From Pristionchus mayeri (taxonomy: Eukaryota > Nematoda > Chromadorea > Rhabditida > Neodiplogasteridae): 64,000 nucleotides of DNA. Each line of letters starts with the position of its first letter. The first letter of the stretch is position 1. Shown here piece after piece: positions 23,215 to 35,600 of the stretch. The position numbers and the translations under genes were made by a program. The DNA lies in contig BTRK01000001.1 in the NCBI GenBank assembly GCA_036245805.1, forward strand, positions 22,699,087-22,763,086. The letters run 5' to 3'. Below the pieces are notes generated by a model. That model ran no database searches, was not told the DNA's origin, and saw nothing but the letters and a program-made list of their open reading frames with translations.

Positions 23215-23286
23215 GCCCATGTAGTATAGTGGTTAGTACTCCACGTTGTGGCCGTGGCGACGCTGGTTCGATTCCAGCCATGGGCA
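23215..23286 (+). tRNA. tRNA-His (GTG anticodon)
   Basis: A complete cloverleaf: acceptor GCCCATG pairs with CATGGGC (23279-23285) with discriminator A. The D-arm holds the A-box TAGTATAGTGGTTAGTAC. The anticodon arm is CCACG-TTGTGGC-CGTGG with GTG at the anticodon. The T-arm holds the B-box GGTTCGATTCC. There is no intron. It lies between dehydrogenase 1 and rpn-2 and looks functional. Confidence 0.95.
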
Positions 23287-23635
23287 ACTGTTTTGCCACC
23301 TTTATTCAACCTATTTATTTTCTAAAAGTGTGAGAATATCGTATGCGTTTGCACTCCTTTTCACTTTTTTATTTTAGCCAATGGGATACACCATTTAGAA
23401 AGACAATTTCACAGAGTTCATTATATTTTGTAAATGTGAAAACCGGAAATTAGACCACTTGAATTAATCACGCTCTCTCGTGAAAGTAGGCGGAGTCTTA
23501 CAAATGATGATTTTCAAAATTTCTCGGTTGCGTTCGCTCTGATTTCCGCCTTTACTTTTCCATTGCTTCGAGTTTTTCTTGTTTTTTTTGTTTTTTTTTA
23601 TTACAATTGGATTCAGAAGCTCGAAATGTCGTGCT

Positions 23636-26600
23636 ACTTGCTTAACGAGTGGAAGAGACGTGCAGGAGGACCTCAAGATCCCAGTGAGCTAAGATCTATA
23701 TTTACAAATTCTCAGTTTCCAGTCTAAGTTGCGTGCCTACTCAGCCCAAGCCCAGATCCGGGTACTGCAATAGGTGTTCAGTATGAATTGTTTAACTCCT
23801 TAAGTTTAGGATTTCCTTAATCCCAGTTATTTTGTCTACATGTATGGCCAAACGTGTCTCAAGTTTATGTTTGCTTGCCTGGAGGTCTACCCTGGAAATC
23901 ACAATTGCCTTCGTTTTCACGTCATCTCAATGTTTACTGCTTGCAGCTGCATTCATGCGCACTCTGGATAGCGAGCGCGCTTCGCTGAAGGAGAAGGAGG
24001 TGATCGTGAAAGCCTTCGATGACTGGGACGTCCTCACGCCTACCTGGTTCGAGGTGAGCTTCCGACCTCATGATTCTAAGACTCTTTCGATCTTCGATAC
24101 TAAAATCTAATTATGTCTATCTCTCACAAAAAGAGTTTTTTTCATTTAATAAAAGATGATTAGATGTTATTATAGGTGGCCGATTACCTGCCCGCCATCG
24201 AACGTCTCCACGACAACAAGGACTTCCCCGAGCGTCTTCGTGCAGCTCTCCTCGCATCCAAAGTACTAATCCTTTCATCTGACAAGTTTACGAATTAATA
24301 GAGTGACAAGAATTGTTTGATTCTTACACAAACGCTGTTTTTAAAATTCTTATTATTATTAATTCTTATTAAATTCTTATTAGATTCTTATTATTTAGTG
24401 TTTTCTTCATTTTCGCACTTGTGATTGATGCCCAGATGATATAATACATAGGTAATCCGCCTCTGATCTTATTTTGAATAGTACTGCCCACTAGTGATGC
24501 CAAATCGGATTGAAGCCGGCTTCAACCCTGCTATTCAAGCCGGCTTGAAGCCGGGATTCAACCCGGAAATTCAACCTTGAAGCCGGCTTGAAGGACCCGG
24601 ATGGTCCTTCAACCCGGACCGTCCTTCAATCCGGCTTCATCGTTGAATATCCGGGTTGAATGCGAATTCAAGCCGGCTTTCCGATTCCGTTTTGGCATCA
24701 CTACTGCCCACCCTAACATGCACATTCTTGATATCGTTCTGGGTTTCAAAACATGAGTTATCATTCTGTGGTTTGAGCATATTTCGTATAGGTTGCGTAC
24801 TGCCTGGGCGACTACAAGGGCGCGCTGACCCTTGCTCTCTCTGCTGGAGAACTCTTCTCCCTCACTCCGAGAGAGGGATCCGCAGTAGTGGGACAGCAAG
24901 ACGAGCAGGTGCGTTCATTCAAAATCGATGAGACAATATACATCCAAATTAGTTTTTTTTCGTGCATAAAATAAACAGATAATAAACAGATGTATTTTTC
25001 AGTATGTGAACCGCATCATCGAGGAGGCGCTGGACACATACAAGACTGCTAAGAGAAACGGAGCGGCCATTGATGCCCGACTCGAGGCACTCATCAACAG
25101 ACTCTTCGAGAGAAATCTCAAGAAGGTAGACAATGCAAAGATGCATTTCCAATCACAGGGCACGTTGCAGAAGGATCTCCGATACGTGATTGGACTCGCC
25201 ATCGACACCCGTCGAGTGGATATGATCGAGACTGCAATCAAGGCTGCCGATGACCAATCGGGTATGATCGTCTACTGATTGTGAGAGCAACTGATAAGCC
25301 ATCCACACATCGAACATTCGTATCTCTAAATATATTTTTCTTTTTTACAGTTCTGCTAACGGAGACTGTGGCGAGTGTGCTAGAGGGACAGATCGATACT
25401 GGTCTCCGTCACCAGATTCTCTCTCTTCTCCTCAAAATGTTCTGTGAGCTGGAGCAGCCAGATTTCGTCAACGTTTGCCAGGTACGCGGAGTTTATTGAT
25501 AGTTGAGGTTCACGGGATATTATGATTATAGTGTCTGATCAAGCTGGAGAAGCCCGCAGATGTGGCTGACATCATCGACAAGCTGATCAGTCAGGACATG
25601 GTATGTATATCGATATAATGATTGGTAGTAATCGGGAAATAGCACTGACGGTAGTGTTTATGATGGTCAGCTTGACTCCCGTCCTCAATAAGGCTGCCCA
25701 AACAGTCTCACCTAGCCTCTATTGTTATAAAACCAGAAGCATTGTGGCGCTGTTTCTTTCAATTCAATTATCATCACTTGCGGCAAATGAGTAACATGCT
25801 ATGCACTCCTCTACGTACTAAGAAAGGGCACAAACGCATGCTCCGCTCACTGAATAATATGCTGAAGACAGCCTTTTATTTTTATACTAATGTAGTAATG
25901 TTGCAGAAGACGGATGGAGCCCTCCTAGCTTATCAAATCGCCTTCGACCTTTACGAGAATGCTTCTCAGCAGTTTGTGAAGAAGATCCTCGCAGCCATGG
26001 CCAAGATCGACAACGAACTCCCTGGGTTGGTTATCTGTGAATCCCCATCCTTGCACTATCATCGACAATCTGGAAAAGGTTCCCTATAATCCTAGATTGA
26101 TTGCAGATCATCGGCTGCTTCTCCCGTTCCTCCCGCCACTCCAACCAACCCCTCTCCCACCTCCGACTCGCCCTCTCCCCCTGCCAACACGGGCCTCATG
26201 CCTGTTCCTCAAGCGGAGCAACTCAGTCAGACGGCTGCCCGTCCCGTCACTCCTGTCCCCGAGAATCCCAAGGTAAGCCATTCCTCTGTGTCGCGAAAGT
26301 AGATGCATCGGTGTACTGCTTGACTGATCTCAATTTAACTTGTTTGTAGTCGATAGTCTTCCGTCGTATCCGTGGAATCCTGCGAGGAGAGGAGACGATC
26401 CGTCACCACATGCAGTTCCTCATCAAGAACAACCACACGGACATGCTCGTACTCAAGGAGATGAAGGTGAGAATCAAGAGTACACGTAATATTTATCAAT
26501 GGAAGAATTTGCCAGGATTGTGTGCGCACTGCGATGGCCCACAACGCGACGTTGCTCGCCAATGGACTCATGCATCTGGGTGAGAACTCGTCTCCATATA

Positions 26601-29600
26601 ATGTAGTGAATATTGATGATAAATGTAGGTACGACTTGCGATGACTTCCTGCGAGAGAATCTGGAATGGATCAGCAAGGCGACGAACTGGAACAAGTTCA
26701 ACGCCGTCGCCACCCTCGGAATGATACACAGGGTCAGTCACGAAACCCACTTTCTCCCATAGGAGTGGCTATCTGAGAGAACCGAGCAATATCACCTATA
26801 AGCCGTACAGCGAAAAATAAAGTTCTGATTTTAAGATGCCCCCTAGGGGTAACTTTTCACGTAGAGTTCGAAAATCGACCTTAGAATATAATAATATTTA
26901 TGCGGTTCAGGTAGAAACGCGAGTACAAAGAGAGAGAGATAATGGTAAGAAAGTAATAGAGTATTATTATTGTGATTCACGAACTGACTAAACTCAAACA
27001 GGGGAACTGGTATGGTAGTTTCTTACATACATTCTAGCCGCTCTAGGGAAAAAGCTATGATGTCTGTAGTTAAATCTTGATAATATGTTGTTGAAGTTAA
27101 GCCCATGTCGTGTAGCGTACACGTTGAAGTAATGGGCTTTATAGTTTGAGATACGGTATTTGCCTCTAAGAGAAAGGGAATCTAATCCTAGTTGCGTATT
27201 TCTCACGATAGAGCTGGGCATGTTATCCCAAGTGGCATTGAGGCAGCGGATGAAAAGTCTCCTAGTGAAATAATTTTGAACTTTCTCTAAAATTTTAATG
27301 TCTTGCTTCAGGAAAGGATTAAAAACAGAAGATGCGCTTTCTAAAATTGGTCTAATATAGATCGCATAAGTCTTCAGGAGCACCTCAATATTTTTAGTGC
27401 GTAGAGCTCTGACGACTATATGACATGCAGTTTTACTTTTTTGAGATATCATTTTACAGTGGTTTGAGAAAGTAAGTGATTTCTTGACCATGAATCCAAG
27501 GTCCTTTACTAATTCCTTTTGAGCAAGTTTAGTGGTGCCAATGGTATATTCTCTCTTAGAATTGGCTCTTCCTAGATGTAACGAATTACATTTGTGCGCT
27601 GCAAGAGGAAGTTGCCATTCTTCTGACCATTTAACAATTTTGTCAACAGCAGTTTGCAATGGGACAGGGGAGCTTCCCTTTCGAAATGATCTATAAATTT
27701 TAATATCATCTGCGTACATTCGCGCGACTACGCCTCCATTTTGCACGAGGCTCGGAATTTCGGATGTAAAAATAAGGAAGAGGAGGGGGCCCAGTACTGA
27801 CCCTTGTGGGACTCCGCTGGTCATTGGGAAGTGAGTGGATAGGCTTTCACGTACTCTTACCTGGAATGTCCTATTAGAAAGATATGCAATTATCCACTGG
27901 ATTGTCCTACTAGATAGACCAATGGAGTTTAGCTTCAGTTTAAGTTTTGGGTGAGAAACACGATCGAATGCTTTAGCAAAGTCAAAATAAATAACATCGA
28001 CCGGTTTAGCATCACTAATCGAAGTTGTCCAGTGCTCAAGCGCTTCTAACATTAGTAGATCTCGAGATCTTTTCTTTCTGAAGCCGTATTGCTCATCGGG
28101 AAATATTTCTAACGCTTCGCAGTGTGCTATTATGGGTTTGCATAAGATGCGCGCGAATACTCTACAAAACAATGAAGTTATTGAAATAGGTCGATAATTC
28201 ATCGGGTCGTAGAAGGGGGGCGACTTTTTGACAGGCGTAACTATCGAATGACGCCAATGAGAAGGAACTACTCCTGTGCGATAGGAATGCTGAAAAATGT
28301 ACTCAAGTGCTTACGAGATGGGGACAGCAATTCGTTTTATGTATGATAAGTCGATATTTTCTGGGGTCCTACACGAAGATTTCTTCCATTTTTCAATAAG
28401 TGCGCAGATTTCATGCCTCAAAAATAACGGCTCTTGATAGTTGCCCATGTTTGGTAGAGGAGGAACAGTGGGAATTTGCCCGTTATCAACAGTAAAAACA
28501 CTTGCAAAAGTTTGAGCGAGTATATTGGCTTTGCCGGTGTTTGAGCGAGTATATTGGCTTTGCCGACGAGATAAGCATTTTTACTGTCGGAAGTGAAAAA
28601 CCAGCTCATCTGTGAAAAAAGAAAGCCGTATCTCTTACCCCTCATTTCCTGTGTTGCTCCTCAACGGCTAGATCAGTTTTTGTAAATCGTGAACGGCTCA
28701 TCCAAATCCCATACATGTATAGTAATTCTGAAAGATCTCGACGAGATAAGCATTTTTACTGTCGGAAGTGAAAAACCAGCTCATCTGTGAAAAAAGTTGT
28801 GGCCCTTTGAAATTTCAAAATGTATGAACTGAAAATTGTTCCTCTAGGTGTGTAATTCTAATTATGATTATTGGATTCCTCGTGAAAAGATAACCTAGGA
28901 ATTAACTTTTCGTGAAAAAAATTCGTGTCTCAGAGGGGTCTCCTGAATCTCGGAAGAAGAAATTTAGTGAATTTTTTGCAAATATGACTATTTGTAAGAC
29001 GAGCCACTGCGAACTCCGATTAAGTCTAGCCGGTTTATAGCTGAACTATGGTAGGGCAAAAATATAACGTATAAAAAACGGCGATTATCTCAATTCGAAA
29101 AAAATCGATTTTCTTTATCTCGATTTTTCTCATGTTTAGACACATGCTACTTTTTCCTTTACGATCCGAATTCCCAATGTTCTTGGAAAATCTAGTAGAA
29201 CGGACCAACATGTGTCAAAAAATTTTTTGCCTAGGGTCCCCACCAATCCGGAAGGTAGGTATATTTTTCCTTGAAAATGCAATGTCGCGTTTGTAAAAAA
29301 TATGTTTCACATGATAATATCGAAGTAACGAGGGCTTTCGGATAATTTTGTACATTATTCAACTTCTTTAACTTAGATCAACTATAATACACTTGCAAAA
29401 TGGCGCACCTATTCAATCTAACAAAAATTATTTTTTAGACACCTGAAAATTGATCTTTTTTTTCGAAAACTGCTTAATTACCGCTGTAATGCATAGACCT
29501 TGCGTAATTTAGTTGAAGGAAGTATACACAAGTAAAATCTAATCAATTATCACAACAGGACGCTCAAAATGTGTTTTCCTTCTTTCCGGACACTCACTAT

Positions 29601-32600
29601 CTTGCATTTTTAAGGAAAAATATACCTACCTTCCGGATTGGTGAGGACTCTATGCTCAAACTTTTCTGATACACGTTGGTCCGTTCTACTAGATTTACCA
29701 AGAACATTGGGAATTCGGATCGTAAAGGAAAAGTAGCATGTGTCTAAACATGAGAAAAATCGAGATAAAGAAAATCGATTTTTTCGAATTGAGATAATCG
29801 CCGTTTTTTATGCGTTATATTTTTGCCCTACCATAGTGTAGCTTTAAACTGGGTAGACTTAATCGGAGTTCGCAGTGGCTCGTCTTTAAAATAGTCATAT
29901 TTGCAAAAAAATCACTAAATTTCTTCTTCTGAGATTCAGGAGACCCCTCTGAGACACGAATTTTTTCACGAAAAGTTAATTCCTAGGTTAACTTTTCACG
30001 AGGAATCCAATAATCATAATTAGAATTACACATCTCGAGGAACAATTTTCAGTTCATACATTTTGAAATTTCAAAGGGCCACAACTTTTTTTACAGATGA
30101 ACTGGCTTTTCACTTCCAACAGTAAAAATGCTTATCTCGTCGAGATCTTTTAGAATTACTATACTTGTATGGGGTTTGGATGAGCCGTTCACGATTTACA
30201 AAAACTGATCTCGCCGTTGAGGCGCAACACACGAAATGAGGGGTAAGAGATACGGCTTCCTAAGGTCGATTTTCGAACTCTATGTGAAAAGTTACCCTTA
30301 GGTACATCTTAAAATCAGAACTTTATTTTTCGCTGTACGGCCTATGGTCAGTTCTCTCAGATAGTCACTCATAGATTGTTGTACAGGGTCACGAGGCTGC
30401 AGCCCTCAAGCTGCTCGACCCGTACCTTCCCAAAGCAGAGGCTGACCAATTCGGGTTCAAAGAGGGAGGATCCCTCTACGCATACGGTTAGTAAAGTGTA
30501 CAGGGAGAGAAAAAGAGAAACGCGTTTTCGATTTTTTTACATAAAAAATAAGTATTTTAAATTTTTGTACTCTCAGGAATGATCCATGCTCATCACGGGA
30601 ATGCCACAGTGACGAAGTACTTGCGCGATCAGCTGTCATCAGCCCAGACTGCTGCTGTGAGACACGGCGCATGCCTCGGACTGGGACTCGCCACCATGGC
30701 CAGTCACGATGACGAGGTATTCCTTGCTAGTCCTTTCCATGGACATGTCCATTGTTCCTTCCCGCAGTGACAAATCCTAGAGACAGTCTCCTTGAGGTGT
30801 ACGCCCATCTCCGTGAGATCCTGAACATGGACGACGCAGTGAGTGGAGAAGCAGCTGGAACTGCCATGGGACTCACCATGGTCGGCAGTCTCAACGCCAA
30901 CGCATTCGAGGTTCGGGAACAGCCCCCCCCCCCCCTTCATTCCCTCTCCTCTCTCCCCCTTTCGATCGTTCACTGGTTTATCCACTTTTCATTGTAGGAG
31001 ATGGTGCAGTACATCACTGAAACCTCGCACGACAAGATCCAGAGAGGACTCCGCACTGGAATCGCCCTCCTAGGATACGGTGAGTGAGAGGACCCTGACT
31101 ACCAATAAATGCCCTTCGTCCTCAGGTCGTCAGGAGGAGGCAGAGCAGTGGGTGACTCGTCTGCTGGAGGCCAAGTCGTGTGCAGTGATGAGACAGGCTG
31201 GAGTATGCTTGCTTGCCATGGCATACGCAGGCACGGGCAATGCATCCGTCGTCAAGAGACTACTCGCCAAGGTGAGAGAAGATGGGAAGCGAGGAGAAGA
31301 ATTGCATTGCAGGTCGCCTCTGATCCCAACAACGACGTGAAGCGAATGGCTGTGATTGCCATCGGATTCCTGCTCAGCAAGTCAGTTTTTTTGAAAGATT
31401 AAAGATATGCCAGTGAGGCAAATTGAGTTCGAGAAATAAACTGCACGAATTAGTGTTGACGGTATTAAAGCGCTTTATTACCGATATTAGTGGGAACATA
31501 CCCTTTAGGTTACATAGAATTCGAAATTCACAAGATCAGTTTGACATGAAGAGTAATGGACAGAACAGAGGTGCATAACCCGTAGTAGTGATACAATGAT
31601 GGAACAAATCACTAAATATAAATGAATTGTCCATTATCAATGGTTAAACCTGAATTATTTTGAAGTGAGTGCTGTCTATGCTGTACGGGTACTATTGTGA
31701 GTTGTTCGAGTGCGATAGCAAAACAATTGTTTTAGAAATTTGCATCCAATATTGTTACAATCGGATTGAACTCGTTTTAAATTTCGTTTTTGTTGATCAG
31801 AATCATCCGGGACATATATTCAGAATATGAGTAGTCTAGGCATATATGAAGAGGAACCGTATAGGAGGATCAGTGAAGGCTGATGACTGGGAGAGTACCG
31901 GATTGAAGAGGATTGGTAGGGGGGAAAGAGGCTACAAAAAGGTCTCTTTGAATATGTCGCCCCTTGCATTGGTACCCACTAGAGTGAGGGCGGGACCATT
32001 TTCTGGTGGTGAACTAGTTGTCTTTTCTTGATTTCGAGGTGCATTATTAGCGCCTTTCCCCATGGAGATGTGTGATGATGAGAGGGTCGACGTGTCTGAA
32101 TTTTCATCGCTGTCGTCGTGCGTCGCACAACTGCCTTCATCACGGAGAGTGGACTCTGGAAAGAGCAAAAATACGGGGTTGATTGTAATGTGGTATTCTT
32201 ACGTTGCGCGGTGCACACAACTCCACGAGCGATGTGGCAAGACGCCGATAATCCCTCAGAGCCCCCACGGAGGACAAGGGGATGAACAACGAGCATGTCA
32301 GAGGAAGTGGGCACGAGACGAGTGGGAGATTTGAGGATGGCTGCATTTGTTATGGAACTGAATTGGATTGAATGCAAAGTAGGGGTGGAATAAAACGACT
32401 CACCGTTTGATAGGAGACGAGAGGAGGATAAACGAGTGCTTCTGACTAGGTAGATGGACCTTCTCGGTGACACTGACTCGTACTCGTCCAGAGGGAACAT
32501 AGCCGCAATCAGACGAAGTAGTGGAGGGAGCTCTCACATGTTCCTCCTCATCATCGGTCGAGGTAGTCGTGGGTGTCGCACGATCCCCTTGATGATGGAC

Positions 32601-35600
32601 AAGTGGACTTGTAGCCTCTAGATGAGCCCCGAGAGCGGAGCCACCTTCCTCTTCCGTATTGGCGCGAGTAGTCGCCTGAAAGTTTAATTTTTTTTGTGTT
32701 TATTTTTTTTGTTTTAAAATTATTACCTTAGTGAATCTGGAGGCCTTTCGAAGACTAGACGTACGAGATGCTGTTGATTCCTTGCGTACTGTAGCGGAGG
32801 TAGAAGATGATGTGGGGCTCCATTGTCTGAATTTGTGTTTGGATTGTTCACATTCGACGAATAATATAAACCTGCTATCAAAGGCGACTGTTCTTCCATT
32901 GGCCACACTGTCCTTCTTGCGTGGGCTTGTTCCAATTCCATTTGAAAGTGGACTCATCCCGTTCGATTCCCGATGTCCCAGGGCCGAGTGATGGTTGCCG
33001 GTTGGTCGAATCATGCTCTCATCTGCACGAAATGGGCGCTGTTCGTAGTTGGAACTGAAATCTTTGGTATGGCCCTATGTGTTCGTATTCCTTTTAATTT
33101 AAGTTTACATTCTCCCTACTGTACATTAAATGCAATGCAATTGTGCTGCATATAAAATGAAGGGATGCATGTGACTGCTCCTCGCAAGATTTCACTCTCT
33201 TGATTCGGCCCCCTTCCATCCAAGTTGCGAGCTTTAGGTGAATGGGAAAAAATGTTTCAATAGAGAGCAGAGAGAGAGAGAACACGCGAGGACCCCTTAG
33301 AATTGCGAAGAATTGGTGGCGCGATGATTGAATGTGACTCAAGACAGAGGAACAATAGAGTTTAGGTTAGCTAGAGGATGGTGCTGCCGACTAGAGGGGT
33401 AATTTATGTTACTTAGCCATCAGGAAGAGTGCCTTTTCAACGGAGTATCTGCACTGAATTCAGAAACAAAAAATGCAGTTAATCAGTGACCGAGAACTTT
33501 CACTACATAAAATGTGATAGGGGCAAGGGGGAGGTAATGTTGGTTAAAAGAAAATGACGGATAAGAAAGGGATTTTCAGTGAGAGGAAATTTCATTTAGA
33601 TTAGGAAGTTTAAAAAAAGACATGACAATAAGGAGATCAGTATGAAGGAAGAAGTAGGAAATATACTCACTAGGTACACGCGTCGGGCATGATGGTGTGT
33701 GTTCTCGACCAGTGGGAATTCGGCCCCACGAAGGTGTTGTCCGCACTCCTCTTTCGGAAGCAACGGCCACGTAGGATTCGAATGAATGCCTGTGTTTGCG
33801 TTATTTGTTCAATATATTCTGAGAAGTGGGGATACCTTTCGGAATCTCTTGTTGAAAACAGTGTAGATGAGGGGATTGATGGTGGATGATACATAGCCCA
33901 ACCAGAGGAACAGAGTGCTCACCCAGGCCGGAACTCCGCACGACTTAATGAAGGAGATCGTCGGATTCTGTCCGGAAATGCTTACCTCTCCGCAGAATCC
34001 AAAGACGAAGTTGGCAATGAAGAAGGGCGTCCAGCAGAAGAAGAAACAGATGAATACGACAGCGAGAACACGAGTGGCCTTGTGCTCGGAAAGGAGTTCC
34101 TAAACGAGAAAACATGAGGGTAGGGGAGGGGTAAATGATTACTCACCACACTCGTCGCATACGAGCTCTTTCTCTGCACTCGAGACACTATAAGGGAGAG
34201 GTAGGAGGATGTACGCGTAGTCCATCTCTGCAGTCGAGAGGGTTTCTGTCGGCGGGGTCGGAGATCGAGGTCATCAGACAGAGTGTCCTTGGCCGGAGTG
34301 GTCGTTCCGTTGCCACGTTGCCAGATAGAAGGGGGCAGGGATCTCTTACTTCGAACTGAAAGAGTTATTATTGGAAATGGAAATTCTGTGTGTTTGATAA
34401 CTCACCAGGAGTCTCAGGAACTCCCTTGATGTTATGGAGAGACGTGGCAGTTGCTGTAGATGAAGACCACTTGGTATGGTTCACTGCTGAGATAGTAGGA
34501 GTACTCGTTCCGCCAGAAGAACGACGGTTTGAGTAACCCAGCTTGCGAGGCGGAGCAGCTCTGAATTATCGAGTTGCCATTAGGTGTCTACTTTCATAAT
34601 ACCTCCGTAGTCCGTTCTTTGCCCCATTGGCGCTACCCTGCTGTAGTAGCATCGCTTGTTTGTTCAGGAGAGAAGTGGTCTTGAAGTAAGTGACAGTCAT
34701 GATGATGAAAGGGATGAGGAACGCGAATGTCGAACCGTATATCATGTATGTCCTGAACGAGTGTAAACGTCCCCTTGCTTGGATAGAAGTTTAATCTTCA
34801 CCTGTTGTGGACTGCGCATATTCGATGTTCACTTAGTACGTTATTATGATCCACGAGGCCGAGAACGACGATGGGACACGAAATGAGAATGGTGATGACC
34901 CAGACAAAGATTATCTTGATGAAAATGGCAGTCTTGGTGCGATTACGGGTTTTGAGAGGCTGCGAGATGCCGAGGTACCTGAATTGGAAGAATGTTTATC
35001 CTTCTCGATTGTGTTCCAACCTGTCTAAAGAGATGACGCTCATATGAACGATGGAAGCGGAACAGAGGAATACGTCAGCATAAACGTAGAGGAGACACAG
35101 GTAGAATGACCATTCCCAGGTACCTGTTGAGGGTTATTATTATTTTCACATTTTGAACTAAAATAAAGTGAACACTGGAGCAAGATCGGGATATCAAGAA
35201 TATCTGATTAAAAAGTTTTCATATTCCTATGAAAGATGCCCATTATTCCCTTGCTCTTCTTGATTTGCCTCCCCTGCTAGTTTGTCGGATAATCTTCGCG
35301 TTGTCTGCTTACTCGTAATCAGATCTCTTGCACAGTTGTCGAGTGTGAGAAAATCCCTCTAGAATACCGCTGCCAGAGTTGTTTTTACGTTTCTTTGAGA
35401 GAACTCCTCAGTCACAATTCAATTCATAACACTCCAATAATTTTCGCCCTTTCTTGCGAGATGTAAAAGTACGAAAAAATATAATTAAAAATTACTTTTT
35501 GTTTGTTTCAAGGTTCATACAGACATGGTTGAGAAATGATATTAGTAGGGAATCACTTTTCCATGAAGGGAGTCCAATACACCGGAAAGGTGTTTTTATT

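Noticed and set aside
33968..33985. 18-nt intron between TM6 and TM7 of ser-1
   Set aside because: GTAAGC...GACAG is present, but 18 nt is too short to splice and the frame is open; I read it as the third extracellular loop.
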